From Cupriavidus sp. IDO (lineage in GTDB: Bacteria > Pseudomonadota > Gammaproteobacteria > Burkholderiales > Burkholderiaceae): 64,000 bases of DNA. The notes beneath the pieces are model-generated. The model searched no databases. It worked only from the letters and a program-made list of their open reading frames with translations, and was not told where the DNA came from. Both the position numbers and the translations under genes were made by a program. The stretch lies in assembly GCF_000812465.1 (NCBI RefSeq), contig NZ_JWMA01000044.1:62001-126000 (forward strand). Reading direction: 5' to 3'. Each line of letters begins with the position of its first letter. Position 1 is the stretch's first letter. Shown here one piece after another: positions 61,231-64,000 of the stretch.

Positions 61231-61935
61231 TCATTGGCCGGCGCGCATCTGCAGCAGGTAGCCGAAGCCGCGCACGGTCACGATCTCGACATCGCTCTCT
61301 TCGAGCTTCTTGCGCACGCGGTGCACATAGACCTCGATGGCGGTATCGCCCACGGTATCGCCGCCTTCGCCGGCAGGATGGGCAAAGGTGGCTAGGTGGT
61401 CCTGCAGCTGCGCCTTGCTGACCACACGGCCCTGGCGCTGCAGCAGCAGCTCCAGTACGGCGAACTCGCGCGGCGACAGCTCCAGCGGCTTGCCGTCGAT
61501 GAACATGCGGCGGTCGTTGCCCGACAGGCGCAGGCGGCCGAGGCGCACGTCGCGCTCGGGTGCGGCCTCGCCGTGCTGGCTGCGGCGCAGCAGCACGCGC
61601 ACGCGCGCTTCCAGCTCGGGCAGGGCGAAGGGCTTGACCAGATAGTCGTCGGCGCCGGCGTTCAGGCCGGAGAGCTTGTCCTCGAGCTCATCGCGCGCGG
61701 TCAGGATGATGACGGGGGTAGTGCGGTTGCGGGCGCGGTAGCGCGCCAGCAGCGTCATGCCGTCGATGCCGGGCAGGCCGAGATCGAGGATGACCAGGTC
61801 GTGCTGCTCGCGCAGCAGGTGTTCGGTGGCGTAGACGCCGTCGTGGACCACGCGCACCTGGTGGCCGGCGCGGGACAGGCCGGCTTCGACGCCGCTGGCA
61901 ATCTGGCGGTCGTCCTCGATCAGCAGGATACGCAT
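61231..61935 (-). CDS. OmpR-family response regulator, TctD/QseB-like
   Basis: The 234-residue protein has a receiver domain with D51 in LVILDLGLPGIDG and K101 in YLVKPF, and an OmpR winged helix (about 130-230) ending VTVRGFGYLLQ. It pairs with the kinase gene that follows. The insertion in the linker (QHGEAAPERDVRLG) is slightly long. The target genes are not evident here. Confidence 0.9.
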   Translation of the reverse strand: MRILLIEDDRQIASGVEAGLSRAGHQVRVVHDGVYATEHLLREQHDLVILDLGLPGIDGMTLLARYRARNRTTPVIILTARDELEDKLSGLNAGADDYLVKPFALPELEARVRVLLRRSQHGEAAPERDVRLGRLRLSGNDRRMFIDGKPLELSPREFAVLELLLQRQGRVVSKAQLQDHLATFAHPAGEGGDTVGDTAIEVYVHRVRKKLEESDVEIVTVRGFGYLLQMRAGQ

Positions 61936-62072
61936 GGCAGTTCGGGGTGGACGTTGGGCATGGCTGGGCAGGGGACGTCGCGCGCACTCCGGCGCGCAAG
62001 CCTGCGGCAGATTGTACAGGGCGAAGCGTCCGCCTTCCTTTCGGTTTCCCTACAGCCCGGCCAGCCTGGCCG

Positions 62073-62384
62073 TCACTCCTGGCGCAACGACGCCGCGGCG
62101 CGCTCGATGAAATGCGCCAGGTCGATGTCGCGCCGGGTCAGGCCGTTGGCATCGTGCGTGGACAGCGTGATGTCGACCCGGTTGTAGACATTGAACCATT
62201 CCGGATGATGGTCCGACTTCTCGGCCTGGATGGCCACGCGCGTCATAAAGGCGAAGGCGGCGTTGAAGTCGGCGAACGAGAAGCGTTTGTGGATGGCATC
62301 GCGGTCCATGAGCTGGGCCCAGCCGGGCAGGTCGGCGAGCAGCGTGGCACGTTCCTGGTGGGAGAGCGGGGAAATGGGCGTCAT
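62073..62384 (-). CDS. phhB: Pterin-4a-carbinolamine dehydratase
   Basis: The 103-residue protein has the PCD signature: [44 protein letters not shown], with the three His residues of the active site (the two in HHPEW and THD). It recycles the pterin cofactor after phenylalanine hydroxylation. It follows phhA on the same strand with a 151-bp gap holding a GC-rich stem (about 62475-62506). Confidence 0.94.
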   Translation of the reverse strand: MTPISPLSHQERATLLADLPGWAQLMDRDAIHKRFSFADFNAAFAFMTRVAIQAEKSDHHPEWFNVYNRVDITLSTHDANGLTRRDIDLAHFIERAAASLRQE

Positions 62385-62535
62385 GATGGGCTCGATCTGA
62401 AGTCGGGATTAAACGGATAGCCGGCCCGCCCTTCCGAGTTTGCGGAGGGCTTGCAGGCATTGTTTCACAAAGCACCGCGCCGCGCGGGGAAGCGCGCGGC
62501 GGGTTGGGGAAACCAGTGGGGGATTGAGCGCTCGC

Positions 62536-63480
62536 TCAGATGTCGTCGCTGTCGCTCCAGCCTTCGCGGTTGCCGACGTTGAGCACCACATCGCCTTCGG
62601 CGACATCGCCGGCAGCCAGCGTGGGCAGGGCGCGCAGTTCTTCGTACAGCGGCGCGAAGTCGGGGCGGGTGGCGTCGAACAGCTGCTCGAAGCTGTCGAT
62701 CACGAAGTACGTCTTCTGGAACGTGTCGATGCGGTAGCGCGTGCGCATGATGCGGCGCACATCGAAGCCGATGCGGTTGGGGCTGGCCGAATCCAGGCTG
62801 TAGATCGACTCGCCCTGGCTCGACAGGATGCCGGCGCCATAGATGCGCAGGCCTTGCGGCGTGCGGATCAGGCCGAATTCGACGGTGTACCAGTACAGGC
62901 GCGCCAGCATGTCGAGCGCGCCCATGCCGGCCGCCTTCAGGCCGCCCTTGCCGTAGGCTTCCATGTAGTCGGCAAAGACCGGGTTGATCAGCAGCGGCAC
63001 ATGGCCGAACACGTCATGGAAGCAGTCCGGTTCCTGCAGGTAGTCCAGCTGCTCGGGCTTGCGCATCCACCAGCTGGCCGGGAAACGGCGGTTGGCCAGG
63101 TGTTCGAAGAAGACTTCGTCCGGCACCAGGCCCGGCACGGCCACGATCTGCCAGCCGGTGGCGCGCATCAGGGTCTCGTTGAGCTGCTCGAAGTCCGGCA
63201 CGCGGTCCTTTTCCATGCCGAGCGTGGCCAGGCCTTGCAGGAACTCGTCGCTCACGCGCCCTTGCAGCATCGCGGCCTGGCGCTCGTAAAGCTTGCGCCA
63301 GACGGCGTGGTCGGTGCTGGTGTAGCGGTGCACCGGCTGGGCGATAGTGAAGTCGGGGCGCAGTTCCTGGCCGGACAGCAGGCCGGCGTCGAACTGTTCC
63401 TTCAGCTTGTCGGTCATGGTGCCCTGGAAGGCGCCGTCAAATTGCGCGGGTGCGTCCTGCGCGACTGCGGTGGCGGACAT
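62536..63480 (-). CDS. phhA: Phenylalanine-4-hydroxylase (monomeric, iron-dependent)
   Basis: The 314-residue protein has the aromatic hydroxylase core: PDCFHDVFGHVPLLINPVFADYM with the two iron His ligands, LYWYTVEFGLIRTPQGLRIYGAG with the Glu ligand, and YRIDTFQKTYFVID. It converts Phe to Tyr with tetrahydropterin and oxygen. Residue count is normal for bacterial PhhA. It is divergent from an Lrp-type regulator gene and is followed by phhB, a standard catabolic unit. Confidence 0.95.
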   Translation of the reverse strand: MSATAVAQDAPAQFDGAFQGTMTDKLKEQFDAGLLSGQELRPDFTIAQPVHRYTSTDHAVWRKLYERQAAMLQGRVSDEFLQGLATLGMEKDRVPDFEQLNETLMRATGWQIVAVPGLVPDEVFFEHLANRRFPASWWMRKPEQLDYLQEPDCFHDVFGHVPLLINPVFADYMEAYGKGGLKAAGMGALDMLARLYWYTVEFGLIRTPQGLRIYGAGILSSQGESIYSLDSASPNRIGFDVRRIMRTRYRIDTFQKTYFVIDSFEQLFDATRPDFAPLYEELRALPTLAAGDVAEGDVVLNVGNREGWSDSDDI

Positions 63481-63525
63481 GGATCCTGTCTCCTGGTATT
63501 CGGTAACACCGCTGATGCGGATTTA

Positions 63526-63607
63526 CTGCGTAGTTTAGTCATCTGCTGCTGCAAACAGGCCGCATAAACGGCTTGGTTTCGTCGGGTGATGCATATAATC
63601 TGCGTAG
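63526..63607. promoter_or_regulatory. Shared control region with CTGCGTAG direct repeats
   Basis: CTGCGTAG occurs at 63526-63533 and 63600-63607, 74 bp apart, between phhA and the Lrp-type gene. A TATAAT hexamer (63594-63599) precedes the regulator start by 36 bp with a weak TTGGTT 15 bp further up. Lrp proteins bind several phased sites, so this may be their target (inference). Confidence 0.45.
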
Positions 63608-63634
63608 ATCTGATCACGAATGCGGGATTTGCGT

Positions 63635-64000
63635 ATGAACGCCCAAAGTCTTTCCCTGGATCACTTCGACCTGGCCCTGATTGCGGCGCTGCAGGCCGAC
63701 GGACGTTCCACCCACCAGCAGCTGGCCGAGCGCGTGCACCTGTCTCCCAGCCAGGTCGGCCGGCGCCTGGCCCGGCTGGAGGCCGATGGGGTCATTACCG
63801 GTTACCGGGTCAGCCTGTCATCGCAGGCGCTGGGCCTGGGCGTGCTGGTGTTCATCAGCGTCAAGCTCGCGCACCACGGCGACACCATGGTTGAACGGTT
63901 CCGCGAAGAAATCCTGCTGCTGGAAGAAGTGCAGGAGTGCTACTCGGTGGCTGGCGAGGCCGACTACCTGATCCGCGTGGTCGTGCCCGACCTGCCCATG
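63635..64000 (+). CDS. Lrp/AsnC-family transcriptional regulator (cut by window end)
   Basis: The first 122 codons are present and the gene continues past the right edge. It begins MNAQSLSLDHFDLALIAALQ with a winged helix (about 8-65: RSTHQQLAERVHLSPSQVGRRLARLEADGVITGY) and the start of the RAM effector domain (VFISVKLAHHGDTM). Such regulators sense amino acids and are commonly divergent from the genes they control; phhA/phhB and phenylalanine are the natural guess. No stop lies in the window. Confidence 0.9.
   Translation, partial: MNAQSLSLDHFDLALIAALQADGRSTHQQLAERVHLSPSQVGRRLARLEADGVITGYRVSLSSQALGLGVLVFISVKLAHHGDTMVERFREEILLLEEVQECYSVAGEADYLIRVVVPDLPM

Overview
The window looks like a high-GC beta-proteobacterial chromosome, most likely Cupriavidus or a close Ralstonia relative. 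The basis is the family mix: a TctABC transporter with a Bug-type binding protein, GTP-dependent PEP carboxykinase, phhA/phhB, the def-fmt-htpX-rsmB-DUF4390-ntrY-ntrX block, HU, a type IA topoisomerase with a basic tail, and many TctD/TctE-like two-component systems. Nearly all genes are housekeeping or transport. I see no phage, complete insertion sequence, CRISPR array or rRNA operon.

Layout. 1-2746: AcrAB-type RND pump (acrB cut by the window edge) with a divergent AcrR-like repressor and a probable operator. 2885-6453: an orphan solute-binding protein divergent from a TctD/TctE-like pair. 6523-7080: a large imperfect inverted repeat between convergent genes. 7115-11130: gor, patatin, PaaI-type thioesterase and an AbrB-family membrane protein. 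11247-14516: tctCBA. 14884-20318: ChaN-like lipoprotein and a second RND pump with its adaptor. 20557-23706: MOSC protein, MFS exporter and a 2-hydroxyacid dehydrogenase. 24208-30888: a gluconeogenic/pyruvate-type block with pckG, a Cache-domain kinase and NarL-type regulator, and divergent cstA plus a YbdD-like gene. 31111-33155: two small exported proteins of unusual composition and a LysR regulator. 33223-38649 (minus): LysM protein, a broken dprA, a thioredoxin-like gene and topB. 38812-47785: def, fmt, lysE, htpX, rsmB, DUF4390, ntrY, ntrX. 47846: tRNA-Phe. 48211-54943: a coiled-coil orphan, a diguanylate cyclase relic, a LysE exporter, an aquaporin-like channel, a porin-like lipoprotein, an orphan TRAP binding protein and rarD. 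55126-59537: dinB, DUF2272 lipoprotein, hupB and a SET-domain methyltransferase gene. 59574-64000: a second TctE/TctD-like pair, phhA, phhB and a divergent Lrp-type regulator cut by the window end.

Most interesting parts. (1) The 1.2 kb gene-poor gap between hupB and the SET-domain gene holds a dense cluster of GTATAC and GTTTAC hexamers plus three perfect TTATCCACA boxes. A eukaryotic-like lysine methyltransferase family beside HU suggests a chromatin-protein modification locus. (2) Two separate arrays, at 21222 and 57200, each contain five DnaA-box-like 9-mers at exactly 12-bp spacing. (3) dprA has lost about 60 codons of its core and is frameshifted. (4) A short exported protein consists almost wholly of 12-residue repeats, next to a glycine-zipper protein with a His-rich tail whose promoter carries three TTACAG boxes 10 bp apart. 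(5) Operator-like palindromes lie between a NarL-type two-component system and cstA.

Starts were chosen by family alignment from memory, signal peptides and visible ribosome-binding sites. No database search was possible.
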